Source: Isoetes taiwanensis | Taxonomy: Eukaryota; Streptophyta; Lycopodiopsida; Isoetales; Isoetaceae | Direction of reading: 5' to 3' | DNA length: 64,000 nt | Assembly (NCBI GenBank): GCA_021234155.1 | Contig: JAJEKV010000030.1 | Span: 9,096,390 to 9,160,389 of the forward strand | Part shown: positions 35,501 to 46,233 of the stretch, one piece after another | How the letters are laid out: every line of letters begins with the position of its first letter | Numbering within the stretch: the stretch's first letter is position 1 | The notes under the pieces: generated by a model | The model's database searches: none | What the model saw: only the letters and a program-made list of their open reading frames with translations | What the model was told of the DNA's origin: nothing | Made by a program: the position numbers and the translations under genes

Positions 35501-35615
35501 TGAAATGGGTCATCTTTGTCCATATTCTCTCGCCTGATAAGTAGGCGATTCCCTTGAGGGAAATAACATCCCGCAATAAAAAGCCTGTTTTTCTCCTCCC
35601 ATAACTTCTATCCAC
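32565..35615 (-). CDS. LINE B1 ORF2 protein: endonuclease (partial), reverse transcriptase, zinc finger
   Basis: 1016 uninterrupted codons. Endonuclease motifs IIIMGDFNGR (about residue 55), VVDVTLTS (about 148) and TSDHYPIVMDLE (about 175) are present. The first endonuclease motifs are upstream in broken frames, so the initiating Met is internal. RT blocks follow: RVVPIHKMGDP (about 420), QAGFRPNRSTLDH (about 480), ALFVDLTKAFD (about 510), KQGCPLSPTLFGLYIDQLEE (about 580), LLLYADDIVMFA (about 630, YADD intact) and MKVNLTKTKILVFG. A C-terminal CCHC knuckle CKVCGMDDIEDEEHLILRC lies at about 930. It would nick DNA and prime reverse transcription at the nick. The long open frame implies recent insertion, but without the endonuclease N-terminus it is probably inactive. 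Confidence 0.88.
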   Translation of the reverse strand: MDRSYGRRKTGFLLRDVISLKGIAYLSGERIWTKMTHFIIRNGCYELGEKGEIIIMGDFNGRIANRQAYIAAESGEPIWMERIDEETMQAMGISRHTDDGCLDVQPQGGHLLNMCSGLELVVLNGIQKFPLSGKCTSIGPLGRGVSVVDVTLTSINMLERIRDYFVEDTVATSDHYPIVMDLEVKGNKTYTYTGGKSNQEGNINICMKKHKEDMFMDCCESMAYATEWSGKAEEIDAQLTKILIEAAKICFVSRRKLKGLPCNGWYDQECRLKHAEFKQASLEFKHNIRVEYRKLVRRKKRAYYHSKQEELAFELLKDPKKFWTRLKQKKKQECMLEVDQLTAQVRKLYHIHGNAEVINKGEPTLILQVSDVFNGIKKMSCGKAKDTYGMVAEMLKWAGAKIIQVITSMMNDALINGFPGTWQVNRVVPIHKMGDPRDPNNYRMVMVSSLFAKLFATILEQKISSWAEENGIRAEAQAGFRPNRSTLDHLVTVRAVTDSIKKTKKPLFALFVDLTKAFDMLKRQNIWDHMQNIGVPQELRKAVNTLYEKVIVQLSFPLNQEGREEIISDTGVKQGCPLSPTLFGLYIDQLEEWLRSNSERGTTLAGYVILLLLYADDIVMFARSATDMQKHIDALASFCDKTGMKVNLTKTKILVFGLKKPNFHFLYKGQEIEISDTYKYLGLVVDHNYSWNKAVEQRTDAGVKALYALQRQCRKAEIVDWKMKRILYDALVRSVVLYGCEVWGPGLSQEMWKRVEKGQKKFLLTELGVKMQTPYPMMLAEAGLVSLEVEALYRTLKYLLRIYGMEATRLPKLAMIHSTMKGWYHEIGKWLQKWGMCLDDMPTDQRDLFWWVQRHAQNKMWQNPGIKMQYYREKINPSLGEGPHLIGKGSYYRRHLLCRLRLSSHHLGVEVGRWGRIPRDRRICKVCGMDDIEDEEHLILRCPSYQHLRFRFGISSEVTLAGFFQLPNATSSDYLLEVMKVRETSIKNYKCLLDIYEMEESELIDTLTEGTLETND

Positions 35616-36031
<416 letters not shown>

Positions 36032-36086
36032 AATGAAATGAAATGTTTATTAATACGTCTGTGAGACCATCAGGTCTAGAAGACGT

Positions 36087-38153
36087 TCAAAATACATAAT
36101 TTGCATCGTAAATTAGTTCATCTAGAATGTCCTCTGGTAGGAACATACTAGCTCTCTCCTCTGCATAATTTTCATCTATTGTTGTCATCAACTTCAATTT
36201 CTGAATACTCATCTCTCTTACCCGCAATAGCTCAACGAGAAATTTTCCAACTAAAGCTGCAGGAAGCTCAAAAAACTGTATCAAATCCCCAACCAAAATA
36301 CCATGCTTACGTCTACAACACTCGTAAGCCGGACAATGCAGGATTACATGCTCCTCATCTTCAATTGCATTTGTTCCGCAAACTTTACACAACCTCAGCT
36401 CATAAGGGACATTACCCCAACGCCCAACTTCAACTCCAAGATGGTGGGAGCTGAGCCTCATTCTACTAATCACATGCCTAAGTTTCACTGAAATCCCTTC
36501 TTTGAGGTAAGAAGCTCCTCGTAGGGTAGGGTTCATTACTCGCTTATAATACTCCTTCTTTACTTCGGGAACACTCCACATTTTGTGTGCAGCATGTCTC
36601 TTTATCCATTCCCTTAGGTTCCTCCTATTCTCCCCAAGATCTCCTATGTTCATCCCCCATTTTTGAAGCCAAACCATGATATCAGCATACCAACCTTTTT
36701 CCTGACTTTGCACATGTGCCAAATAGGGTAAGCTATCAGCTCCCTTATCATAAACCACTTTGCAAAGATAAACAAGCAACTTGTGAAGTGCTTCTAGCTC
36801 TAACGGGAGCATATCACACTCCACGAGCATCATATCATAGGGCGTTTGCATCTTAGCCCCCAGTTCAGCATGAAAGAATTTTTTTTGTACCTTTTCTACT
36901 TTCTTCCAGGAGTCTAAGGAAAGTCCAGGTCCCCACACTTCACAACCATACAGAACTACAGGTACCACCAGAGCGTCAAACAACATCTTTCTAAGGCTGA
37001 AACTCCACAATTCAGCTTTATGGCATTTCCTTTGCATGGAGTAAAATGCTTTCAATCCACCATTCACCCTTTGCTCAACTGCTGTATTCCAACTCGGGCT
37101 CTTGTCCACTACTAGACCGAGATACTTGTAATTATCAACAATGTCTACCATATCTTCTTTATAAAAGAACTTATCTTTGTTTGCACCAAATATTACAACT
37201 TTGGTTTTGGACATATTTACCACCATTCCTTTGGTGTCACAAAAAGAGGATAGCATACCCAAATGCTTTTGCAACCCCTGAGCGCTCCGTGAGAGCAATA
37301 CTATATCATCTGCATATAAGAGAAGCAGGACTACATACCCAGACAATGCAACCCCATCGCCACCAAATTGTTGGGTCCAACTCTCCAACTCATCTATAAA
37401 CAAGCCAAATAATGTTGGAGAAAGCGGGCAGCCTTGCTTGACACCAATAGTACTCTCCACTAGGTCAGAACATTGCTCGGATAGCGGGAAAGATAGTTGC
37501 ACAAAAACCCTTTCATACAGTATTTTAACTGCTGCCTGAAATTCAGATGGTACACCAAGATATTCCATTCTTTGCCATAAAAACTCCCTTTGGACCGTAT
37601 CAAAAGCTTTTGTAAAATCAACAAAAACAGCAAACATAGGCTTTTTAGTACCTTTAACAGAGTCCATGATGCATCTGAATGTGACCAAGTGATCAATGGT
37701 AGACTTATTCCTCCTGAAGCCAGCTTGCCCCCTGGCCCTAACTTGGTGTTCCTCGGCCCAGTTACTGATTTTGTGCTCCAGTAGAGTGGCAAACAATTTA
37801 GAGTACAGGCTGCTAACCATTATCATCCTGTAATTACTAGGATCCGCTACATCCCCAGATTTATGCAAAGGAATTACTCTATTTATTTGCCAGGTCAGGG
37901 GGAATCCTTCACGCAACACTGCATTAAATAAATTAGCAAGTACCACAAAAATCTTGTTGCCAGCCCATTTAAGCATTTCGGCCATCAGTCCATGTGCATC
38001 ATCTATCATCTGCTTTACCATTAGATAGTTTATGCAAGCCCAACTCAATGTCTTCCACAGTGAATTGTAAGATGTTAGACCCGCATGTACCTCATTGTAC
38101 TTTCCCAACCTGTGGCATAAAATATAACTTGCGTATGTGACGCATGAGGTCAT
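36087..38153 (-). pseudogene. LINE B2 ORF2, reverse transcriptase and zinc-finger part
   Basis: 688 codons, in frame from about residue 50 onward; the first residues are read in a shifted frame. RT blocks: NRVIPLHKSGD, QAGFRRNKSTIDH, VFVDFTKAFDTV, KQGCPLSPTLFGLFIDELE, LLLYADDIVLLSR and MVVNMSKTKVVIFG. Then the thumb motif YKYLGLVVDKSPSW and the knuckle CKVCGTNAIEDEEHVILHC near the end. Catalytic residues are intact. Only the lesion at 38155-38185 separates it from the endonuclease part, so this copy is a few mutations from a full ORF2. Confidence 0.85.
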
Positions 38154-38182
38154 TAACTTCCAGCCCTACCACAATACTATTC

Positions 38183-39355
38183 TTAGGCAGCAATTAACTC
38201 TGCTACCATATCCTCCTGATTCTTTTTGAGAAAAACATGCTTTTTCTGCTTAATTAGCTTCATGTACTCATTCTTGCATTGTTTAGATTTTACCTGTTTA
38301 TATTGCTCCCTCTTGAGTTTGCATTCAGCATCGAACCATCCATTGCAAGGTAAACCTTTGAGTTTTCTCTTTGATAGGAAACACCGCTCAGCACATTTTA
38401 CTAATATTGAGGAAAGTACATCACTCATCTCAGTAGCACCACAAGGCCAATGAACCATATCAATTTGATTTTCACAAAATTGCTGATAAATATGGGCTTT
38501 ATGCATATGCATACGTACCTTTTTTGATGGCATTTTTTGAATGTGTATGGGGTGCCCTTTGGTGTATATTTCAAGGAACAGAGGGACATGATCAGATTCT
38601 AAGTGCAATTCTCCAACATGGAAGTTTCTGACTTCTGATGCAAACTCCGCGCTGGCTATAACATAGTCCACTACACTTGCATCTCTGCATGTACGGACAC
38701 CTGTTCCAGGAAATTTTCTAGTACCATTGTATACAAGGAGATCAAGGCCACTACACAAACTCAACAAATGATGACCCTGAGGGTTAGCCCAACGCCCAGA
38801 GTCAAGAGACTCTCTAAACCATCCACTAGCCTTCAACTCATCGTCATCCAGCATTTCTGCCCATATAGCATTACCATGGTCGCCTCTAATAGCAGCTTGT
38901 TTATTTGCAGTGCGCCCATTAAAATCCCCCATCAACAAAACATCCCCTTTCTGAGACAACTTAACTATATCTTGCTCTAGATAATTAAACGGATCGTCTC
39001 TATCCAACTCACCTATGTCATATGTAGGAGACTCTCGAGGAGGGAAGTAACAGCCAGCAATGAACAATGTTTTTTTCCTGCCTGGAATTTCAACCCAAAT
39101 TGTCTGTTTAGATTCTCTTATTACCTTAACAAAATGTACAAACTCAGAGCGGATATAACAAGCAATGCCGCCATATCCCTTTCTCCTCCAACCTTTTGTA
39201 TTCCATACTGAACTAATGAGTATAAATCCTTGAAGCTCGGGCAGCCCACGCCCTTCATGTTCCCCTGTTTCTAGGAAAAAGACCATATCTAACAGTACGA
39301 GAACATCAGCCATTGTATCCACATCACTTAGATTCAATGTGTTGATGTTCCACAC
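38183..39355 (-). pseudogene. LINE B2 ORF2, endonuclease part
   Basis: 390 codons beginning MWNINTLN (first endonuclease motif), then VFFLETGEHEG (catalytic Glu), RKGYGGIACYI, LFIAGCYFPPRES, VLLMGDFNGRTAN, ASVVDYVIAS and ESDHVPLFLEI (catalytic Asp-His). All the standard AP-endonuclease motifs are present in one frame. A Lys-rich linker follows and the frame stops at TAA after MVAELIAA. Compared with LINE B1, about 20 codons (KDPKKFWTRLKQKKKQ region) are missing just after this point, and two frameshifts follow before RT resumes at 38153. Confidence 0.83.
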
Positions 39356-39395
39356 TCTAGCCCTGATGATCCCGCTTCCCTATTTAACATCTTCT

Positions 39396-40475
39396 TCATC
39401 CCTTTTGCCAAACTGTTTTCTTGCCTTGCTGCCTAGCCTCTTTTAGTTTTTGCAGTTGGTTTTTGTGTTCCTGGAATTGATCTTTCGTGAAATCCTCATT
39501 GATCCATACTTTTTGCCCTTTCAACATTTGCCTTTTTTTGAGAATTTCTGATCGAAAACCCCTATTCAAGAACTTAACCACTATGTGACGGTCCCAGTTC
39601 CCTCTTTTGCCTACTCTGAAGGCTTCAGCAATCCCATTTTCATGTATGTTCATATGCTCAGATAAGAACCCGCATACTAAATCCTTAGTATCTTCCTTGT
39701 CTGCTTCAGCCAAGCCTACTATACGTAAGTTTAAAGCTCTGCTTTTCTGTTCTTGCAGTTCTATGAAATCATCTAACTGTTTCTTAATATCCATAACGGA
39801 GCTAGAACCAGCATCGCTGACTGGCAAAGGGTTTGCATCGATCTCTGCTGGATTACTATTTATTGTTTGAAATTGCTGCAACTGCAAATTAACTTCAGAC
39901 TTGTATTGTTCAAATTCTGCCCGAAATTTAGTTAATTCATTTTGTAATTCAGCTGCTATGATACCTCTCAGGTCACTTAAGGTTGTTCGCACTGCTTCTT
40001 GGATTGATGCATGAATAACATCCTGTAACGAATCTTTGATTGTATCCCTGACCACTGTAACAAGGTTTTGAAATCCATTATTTTCTCCAAGAAAAAAACC
40101 TGACGGAACTGCTGGAAGATCTACTGAATGGCCTGTTAGAAGTCCTCCATGCGAACCAGGTGGGCTCGCTTTCTCTGAACCTGGTATCGAACCATTTGAG
40201 GAATCGGCATCAGAGACGTCTGCATCAGAGGCAGCGTTCGAGACATTTTTTTTCTGTATTTTAAGCTTTTCTTCAGAGACGTCGGCATCAGAGGCAGAGT
40301 TTGAAACATTTTTTTTCTGTATTTTAAGCTTTGCTTCTGTTACAGCATCTTTGTTCACCTGTTTGGAATTGCTCGTGCCCATTTTAGATGTCCCCACCAA
40401 GTCTGAGCCATTCTTAGAACCACCGGGGTCTTTTCTGGTTTTAGCCATCGAAACCCTAAGCCACACAATAAGCAT
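39396..40475 (-). CDS. LINE B2 ORF1 protein (RNA-binding, L1 ORF1p-like)
   Basis: 359 codons; the Met at residue 10 (MAKTRKD, 40448) is the more natural start because the preceding residues are leader-like. An N-terminal Ser/Lys-rich disordered part contains a tandem duplication of about 22 residues (KLKIQKKNVSN twice, residues about 50-90). A predicted coiled coil follows (about 150-205: RGIIAAELQNELTKFRAEFE). Then comes an RRM-type domain (LRIVGLAEADKEDT, AFRVGKRGNWDRHIVVKFLN) and a basic C-terminal region (SEILKKRQMLKGQKVWINED) typical of L1 ORF1p. The protein would coat LINE RNA. It ends 40 bases before the ORF2 start and is open from end to end. Confidence 0.82.
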   Translation of the reverse strand: MLIVWLRVSMAKTRKDPGGSKNGSDLVGTSKMGTSNSKQVNKDAVTEAKLKIQKKNVSNSASDADVSEEKLKIQKKNVSNAASDADVSDADSSNGSIPGSEKASPPGSHGGLLTGHSVDLPAVPSGFFLGENNGFQNLVTVVRDTIKDSLQDVIHASIQEAVRTTLSDLRGIIAAELQNELTKFRAEFEQYKSEVNLQLQQFQTINSNPAEIDANPLPVSDAGSSSVMDIKKQLDDFIELQEQKSRALNLRIVGLAEADKEDTKDLVCGFLSEHMNIHENGIAEAFRVGKRGNWDRHIVVKFLNRGFRSEILKKRQMLKGQKVWINEDFTKDQFQEHKNQLQKLKEARQQGKKTVWQKG

Positions 40476-40652
40476 TATCAGAAAACTTCCGGGGTTGTAA
40501 ATAGGTCTGGCCCTTGGCCCTTTCGCAATCCCAAGAAGAAGAGCTTTTTTTGCGCAGTCCGGGACTGTGGAAACAGACCCTTTTGTGTGGGCTCCGATGC
40601 TCTGATACAGACAGATAATGGGCTCGTTTTTGTGTAGTAGCCTGTAGCGCCC

Positions 40653-40873
<221 letters not shown>

Positions 40874-41190
40874 GTTACTAGAGTCAAATTCGAGAAGACA
40901 TGTCGTCCCTACAATGGGCCACATCCCATAAACTTATGGACAATTGTAAAATAATGCTATGGGGCTCAAAAGAAATGATTTTTTGCAAATTGGTAGACCA
41001 GCAAGAAGTCCTCCAAAGAGGAAGTGGTCTAGGTTGACAGAAGGATGGAGATGGATATGGTCTGGATGGCTATGTGGGAACAAGAGTGGAGAGAGCAATG
41101 GTGAGAACAAGGCAAAATCGATATCAATGTCAAAATCACAAGCAAGTTGGAACTTGGGGTTCAGAAGGAAGAGAGGTGCTATATCAAGGA
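40874..41190 (+). repeat. Duplicated segment, right half, interrupted copy
   Basis: Matches 41868-42180 over about 310 bases ('gtcaaattcgagaaga', 'caaagaggaagtggtctagg', 'atgtgggaacaagagtgg', 'aacaaggcaaaatcgatatc'). Confidence 0.85.
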
Positions 41191-41621
41191 AAATTTACGT
41201 GGAAAGCAAAGGCAATATTGACCGAAGCTATGGTTAAGGGTAGGATATAATTCTAACTAAACAATATGCTAACGTTAGCAGATTAATTCAACAACATCCA
41301 AGACGACCTATCACAAATATAGAATGCATGTGCGTATGAGAAAAAGACGAAAATGCCAAATGCATACATGATCACGATTCAAGCCAGATGAGCCTGTCCA
41401 AAATCAAACCCCAAATCCATTGATATGAACTGGCTGTAAATAAATAATGGCAATAGCAAGTGGGCAAATGTAGCATCTTATTGAAAACTGTGGCAAGAAA
41501 AGCAAGACCAAATATGAATCAACACCTCTCACGTCATAGAAAATAATGTCTAGAAATGTTATTCCAAAACGGATCACGCGCCCTTTATGAAGAATGCATA
41601 ACATGAAAAATCTCATCATGG
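41191..41621. other. Spacer between the two copies of the composite repeat
   Basis: No gene or motif recognised. A minus-strand 115-codon frame (41404-41751) crosses into the repeat and is not supported. Confidence 0.35.
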
Positions 41622-42180
41622 GAAGGGACTCGCAAAGAACACAAAAAACCAGCCAATATATGTGCCTAGAAGGAGCAACAAACGCTATATCCTCCCAATT
41701 CAATACATGACTATTATGATAACAAACTTCCCAAAACCCAAATTTTGTCAAATGTAGGTAGACATAAACCCCAAATTCTTGACATACCTATAGGGAAGTT
41801 GGTCACAACAATAAAGAGATGGTTGAAGAAATATAACATGCGGTAGAAAAATATGTCTCAAAACACTAGGGTCAAATTCGAGAAGAACACATGGCATCCC
41901 GACAATGGGCCACATCCAACAAACTTACGGACATTTGTAAAAGAAGGCTATGGGGCTCAAAAGAAATAATCTTTTTGCAAAATTGGTAGACCACCAAGAA
42001 GTCCTCCAAAGAGGAAGTGGTCTAGGTTGAAAAAGGGTGGATATGGATATGGTCAGGATGGCTATGTGGGAACAAGAGTGGAGAGAGCAATGGTGAGAAC
42101 AAGGCAAAATCGATATCAATGTCAAATCACAAGCAAGTTGGAACTTAGGGTTCAGAATGAAGAGAAGTGCTATATCAAGA
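41622..42180 (+). repeat. Duplicated segment, uninterrupted copy
   Basis: Contiguously holds the end of S2 (41622-41655), the left half (41655-41862) and the right half (41868-42180). In the first copy these are separated by 2.3 kb and by 8.7 kb. The join at 41860-41870 reads 'aaaacactagggtcaa'. Confidence 0.85.
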
Positions 42181-42827
42181 TTGCCCGAAAAGATAACTCA
42201 ACCTTAAAGACGATCTCCCTATGAATGACGTAGCAAAATAGGTCACATAAAGGAACATAGCAAAAATATAAAATCCCAATAAGAAACTATATACCACAAT
42301 GTTAGTAATAAGAGACTGTTTAATAGCAGGTGTCAATAAGTGCGTAGACAAGAGATCCAACAATATCCTAAATGCAATGTGTAGACTAGCAGGGACACCA
42401 GGGTGTAACGGGAAGCAAGATCAAAATGTGATAATATTGAAAACCCAAATTTAAGATAGTAATATGGTAAGAAACCCCAGAGGAATAAATGAGGATATTC
42501 GGATGTCATAATTCACACTATGCCATAAAAACCAAGTAACATGGTAGAGCCCCTTCTAAACAAAGAAAATGCACAACTAAACTTAACCTGATTCAAATCA
42601 CAACCCAAAGAAAATGTTTAATTCTAAAAACTTATCTGAAGATTATCCGCTACAGCCGAATGCTAGGGAGTGGAGAGATCATCCCTGGCCTTAACCAACA
42701 TTGAATGCCTCGAAGGAGGTCTCAATGAAATCCGAGGATACAGAGATAATGTAACCTTGTAATGGTGGAAAATCTTGGCTTAGGTAATAGGGTAGGAAAT
42801 AAAAGAAATATGGGGATACCAGGATAA

Positions 42828-43360
42828 GAATAGAATAGAATAGAATATGATTTTATCGTCCACGGAGACCAACTGGCCTATGGGACCCAAGTACAAAGAG
42901 AGAGAGCAGCAGGCGTATTACTACCAGGATTAAAAAACCCCCGCCCCGAAGGGTTTTCGGGGGAAAAACCTTAGTAGCAATAAGGATGCTGACATACTGC
43001 ACAGTTATATACATAATCACAAGTACAGCTGAGGTTAATGCCGGATTGGGGGGCATAACCGAAGTCCACAGTATCCATTACCTCCCGGAGGTCTGATCCC
43101 AACAAGCCTACAGAGGCCGTGCTCGATAGCTCATGCAAGGCCCGATGGGGCACAACTAGCCCGAGCATACCGAGCCCGGATATGCTCAGATGACACGGAC
43201 AGCCCGGAGGGCGGACTTTCATCCTCAATGGCTCGCTGACAAAGATCGACGGACTCGCCCCTCACGCTGGCTCGAATCCATCTCCCTGTCTCAATGCGGA
43301 GGTGGTGTGCACCTGTGCGAATGGAAGCAATCACCCTGCGCTTTTTCATGGGGTAACCCC
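42828..43360 (-). mobile_element. Family A LINE, solo 3' end
   Basis: (TATTC)n tail at 42828-42846, 3' UTR nearly identical to 1480-1953, and the end of ORF2 (KKRRVIASIRTGAHHLRIE, then a degraded zinc-finger region) in the minus-strand frame 43433-43131. 5' truncated near 43350-43360. It supplies the uninterrupted reference for the transposon insertion site at 1951/8320. The 42181-42827 stretch before it holds no recognisable gene. Confidence 0.85.
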
Positions 43361-44775
43361 GACATGGGTTGCACAGTTGATCGAAAGGGGAATCGAATGG
43401 CAAAGAGTTGAGGATCAGATGCTTGAGAAGCAAATTCAGCGAGGATAGGCCGAATCAGATTATGTTAGAAGGAGGATTCGTTGGAGAAGCTCCAGAATTG
43501 ATTTGCAAAGGAATCCGATGGCCGATTCTTGGAGTGCTTCGGCAAGTTGTCCACCTGGCTCCAATCGGCTGCATAACTCCAATTTCAGAATTCATGGGCC
43601 TGTTGCAGGCAGGTACAGAAGTCTAGATTCTGATAAGCTGGTGTGTTGGATTGCAACATAAGTATAGCACAAGGGAAGACGAAGCAGCACAGGTGCAAAT
43701 CCGACCAGACTAGGAAGGCAAATTGTCAGAAAATAGAGCAGCATGCAGAGCTGGCCAGATCTTGATATAGCAGTGACCCATGTAAATCAATCAAAAAGCC
43801 AAATTGGCAAAAGGCAATAAGGAACAAAAAACGTGGAGATGCGAGAGGAAAGAGCCGATACAGAATCAAGGATCAAATGTTCTTGGGCCAAGATGGGTTG
43901 CGGTTCACAGGTGAAGCCTGGGGACGGACATCTCCGAAGCAGATAAACTAAAAAAGAAGGTCAACCGCTCCTGATAAGATCCAAAGAGAGAAGACAGTGC
44001 CTAATTCGTGGGGGATCTACGCAGAGATAACCGATATTGCGGGCACAGATGTAGCCCAAGCTAAATAGTGATGAAAAAACACAAACCTACTAATCCACGC
44101 AGGTTCCAGACGAATCCAATTGTCAAACCTGGTTTGAAGGACTGTTTGAAAAGATCTGCTCCTGATGAATCAATGATGAGGCAGATCGCTGGAGAGAAAC
44201 CGATCCCTGCTCTGCCTGCACTCAGTACTAGAAAAGAAAATAGTTGTTGCATGCTCCTTTCGCATGTTCCAAATATCAAATTAAGAGAAGAAGTAAAACC
44301 AATCCATCAGAGGATGTATGCAGATAGCTGTAAATGTAAGGAAAGCTCAATTGTAAAAGGAATCATCCAACCAGAGCCCAACTATAGTCTACACATCAAT
44401 AATTCATGATAGTGCACGTCGGATCTTCGTGTAGAGCAATCCTCCTATAGACTCTTGATAATATAAACGACAACTCAAAGGCAGAAATGCATGATCATAA
44501 AAGAATTAGCAAGCAAAGCCACGGAAGCCAAACCATAGCATGCAAATCCGCCAAAACAATCTGGATTGTGTCAGATCTGCCTGTGTCTAGAAGGACCTTT
44601 GCAATGGGAGAGAAATCCATACCTCATAAGCTATACCTTGTATACATCATAAGTTGAAACAAAGCAGCAAGAGCAGCCTAGCTATCAAATGGCCAAATGC
44701 AGAAGATGATGAGCCAAAAAAGAAATGTGAAACAAGAGCAGGATGAAGAGCAGGAAAAATTAAGAATCTGTGACG
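43361..44775. other. Intergenic, no gene recognised
   Basis: Plus-strand frames of 72 and 113 codons (43408-43626, 44068-44409) have no motif I know. The start of the latter is Lys/Pro-rich. Near 44780 a 51-base tandem duplication begins. Confidence 0.3.
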
Positions 44776-44777
44776 GG

Positions 44778-44881
44778 AAGACGGAGGGAAGCAAGATGAT
44801 AAGACAGGTGGGAAGCAATGGACAAGGAAAGACGGAGGGAAGCAAGAGGATAAGACAGGTGGGAAGCAATGGACAAGGAAA
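44778..44881 (+). repeat. Tandem duplication, 51-base unit
   Basis: A unit running from 'agacggagggaagcaag' to 'gggaagcaatggacaaggaa' is present twice in direct succession, with one or two substitutions, at the left edge of S2 copy 2. Confidence 0.8.
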
Positions 44882-44995
44882 GAGATGTTGCTGTGAGAAG
44901 ATGCCGATAACGAGCCACAAGAAGGACGAGCACATATATAGCTACTCGTCCCATCCCAGAATGACGATCCGAGGGCTCGGATCGATGCCATCTTA
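44862..44995 (+). repeat. Dispersed repeat segment S2, copy 2
   Basis: Nearly identical to 29498-29626, including the left arm and core of the large hairpin (cccagaatg, cgatccgag/ctcggatcg). The right arm is cut off after 'gatgccat'. Confidence 0.85.
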
Positions 44996-45000
44996 TGCAC

Positions 45001-45640
45001 TCTTGTTCAAGCCAATTGTGCTGCAGACACAATTACTAGTCTACCAAGCGGCATTCCCTATCTAGTATACCATGTTCAGGCCTACTATGCTGCAATCATA
45101 GTGCTAGTCTACCATGAGTATACACAACAAAAGTATCTATTCTTTATTCCAAATAAAGAAAATCAACTTAGGAACTTTACCCGCAAGCCTATCCCATAGG
45201 AAACAATTTGAGATTCCGCATCCAAATTTTGCGTCCATATCCTTGACAGCTTCTACGTAAAGTGTCCTCCCCAATGCTTAACACTAAGCAATCCTGCAAA
45301 TAAGGTCAAGTGTTAATATAGATGACTTCCCAAGTCAAATATTTATATAAATGACCCCCACGGCCAATCAGTCTCTCAGATCACCACGATCTGACTCCAC
45401 AATCCCAAGCATGATGCTTTTGCAGTTTTCCATACTCGGGCTTAAATGTTGGAATTTACACAGGCTCAAATGACCAAGATGAACTTCTAGAGATGGCAAG
45501 AGGTTATGGCGGGTAGTTTGGCTATTATGACAAAGCAGAGCTCAATGTTTTGCAGCAGTGGTTTACTTGTCTCCATGACAAGCTATTTGTCTCCATGACA
45601 ACTCGTACGACAAACTACTTGTCTCCACGACAAGCTTTTC
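45001..45640 (+). repeat. Hairpin ladder, copy 2
   Basis: Series of perfect small inverted repeats: 45014-45034 (aattgtg/ctgcaga), 45084-45102 (actatg/ctgcaat), 45376-45394 (tcagatc/accac), 45407-45419 (aagcat/g), 45566-45582 (cttgtc/tccat), 45587-45601 (ttgtc/tccat), 45618-45634 (cttgtc/tccac). The first two are diverged copies of one unit: the loop is ctgca(g/a)(a/t) and the right flank is ctagtctacca in both, while the stem differs but still pairs. Lies between S2 copy 2 and S1 copy 2. Confidence 0.72.
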
Positions 45641-45917
45641 CACGATAACCTAGCAGTCACCCTTATCATTCTATAATCCCCAAAGGATCATAGAAGTTTT
45701 CCCAGTAATCCGAACTCGTTCACAACAAGTCGGTCTACATACTTCGAGCATTCTCTACGAAAACACCGAGTTTTCTCTGCTACTGATGCTCCAGATTCGC
45801 TTGCAGCAATAGTCACTAAATCCACCTCAGTTCCATTAACTGCTCTAATGTTGAAATCATATGATTTCATTGTGGACATGTAGAAAGGATATTTCAGATA
45901 TAGATGTAGAAAGAATA

Positions 45918-46233
45918 GACCTCTCTGCGACTTTAGCCTTTTTTTTGCAGACAGTTGCCTTTTATATCAAAATATCTCCTTGCCTTTAATTAGCTTATAT
46001 GACTTTTCATATGGGACATTATCTATGATCTTTTTCTCAACCAATAAAATCATCCCAATGATAGTGCCTCGACCCCTTCAATAAATATCAATGGTTCTTC
46101 ACACCCAAATGCTATGTTATCCTATGCCCCTTTATATTATTAGGTGACCTTAGGAATAACATTTACATAGTATTTGCTATAATTCCAATAACCCATTCGC
46201 CGTGGACCACTCCCCCGTGCTTGCTCCGTATCA
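45918..46233 (+). repeat. Dispersed repeat segment S1, copy 2
   Basis: Nearly identical to 28389-28719, without the (CTTC)n expansion. Confidence 0.85.

Noticed and set aside
43301-43360. CRISPR-like or integron-like repeats at LINE 3' ends
   Set aside because: The similarity among 1466-1953, 8320-8350 and 42828-43360 is explained by shared LINE 3' ends.
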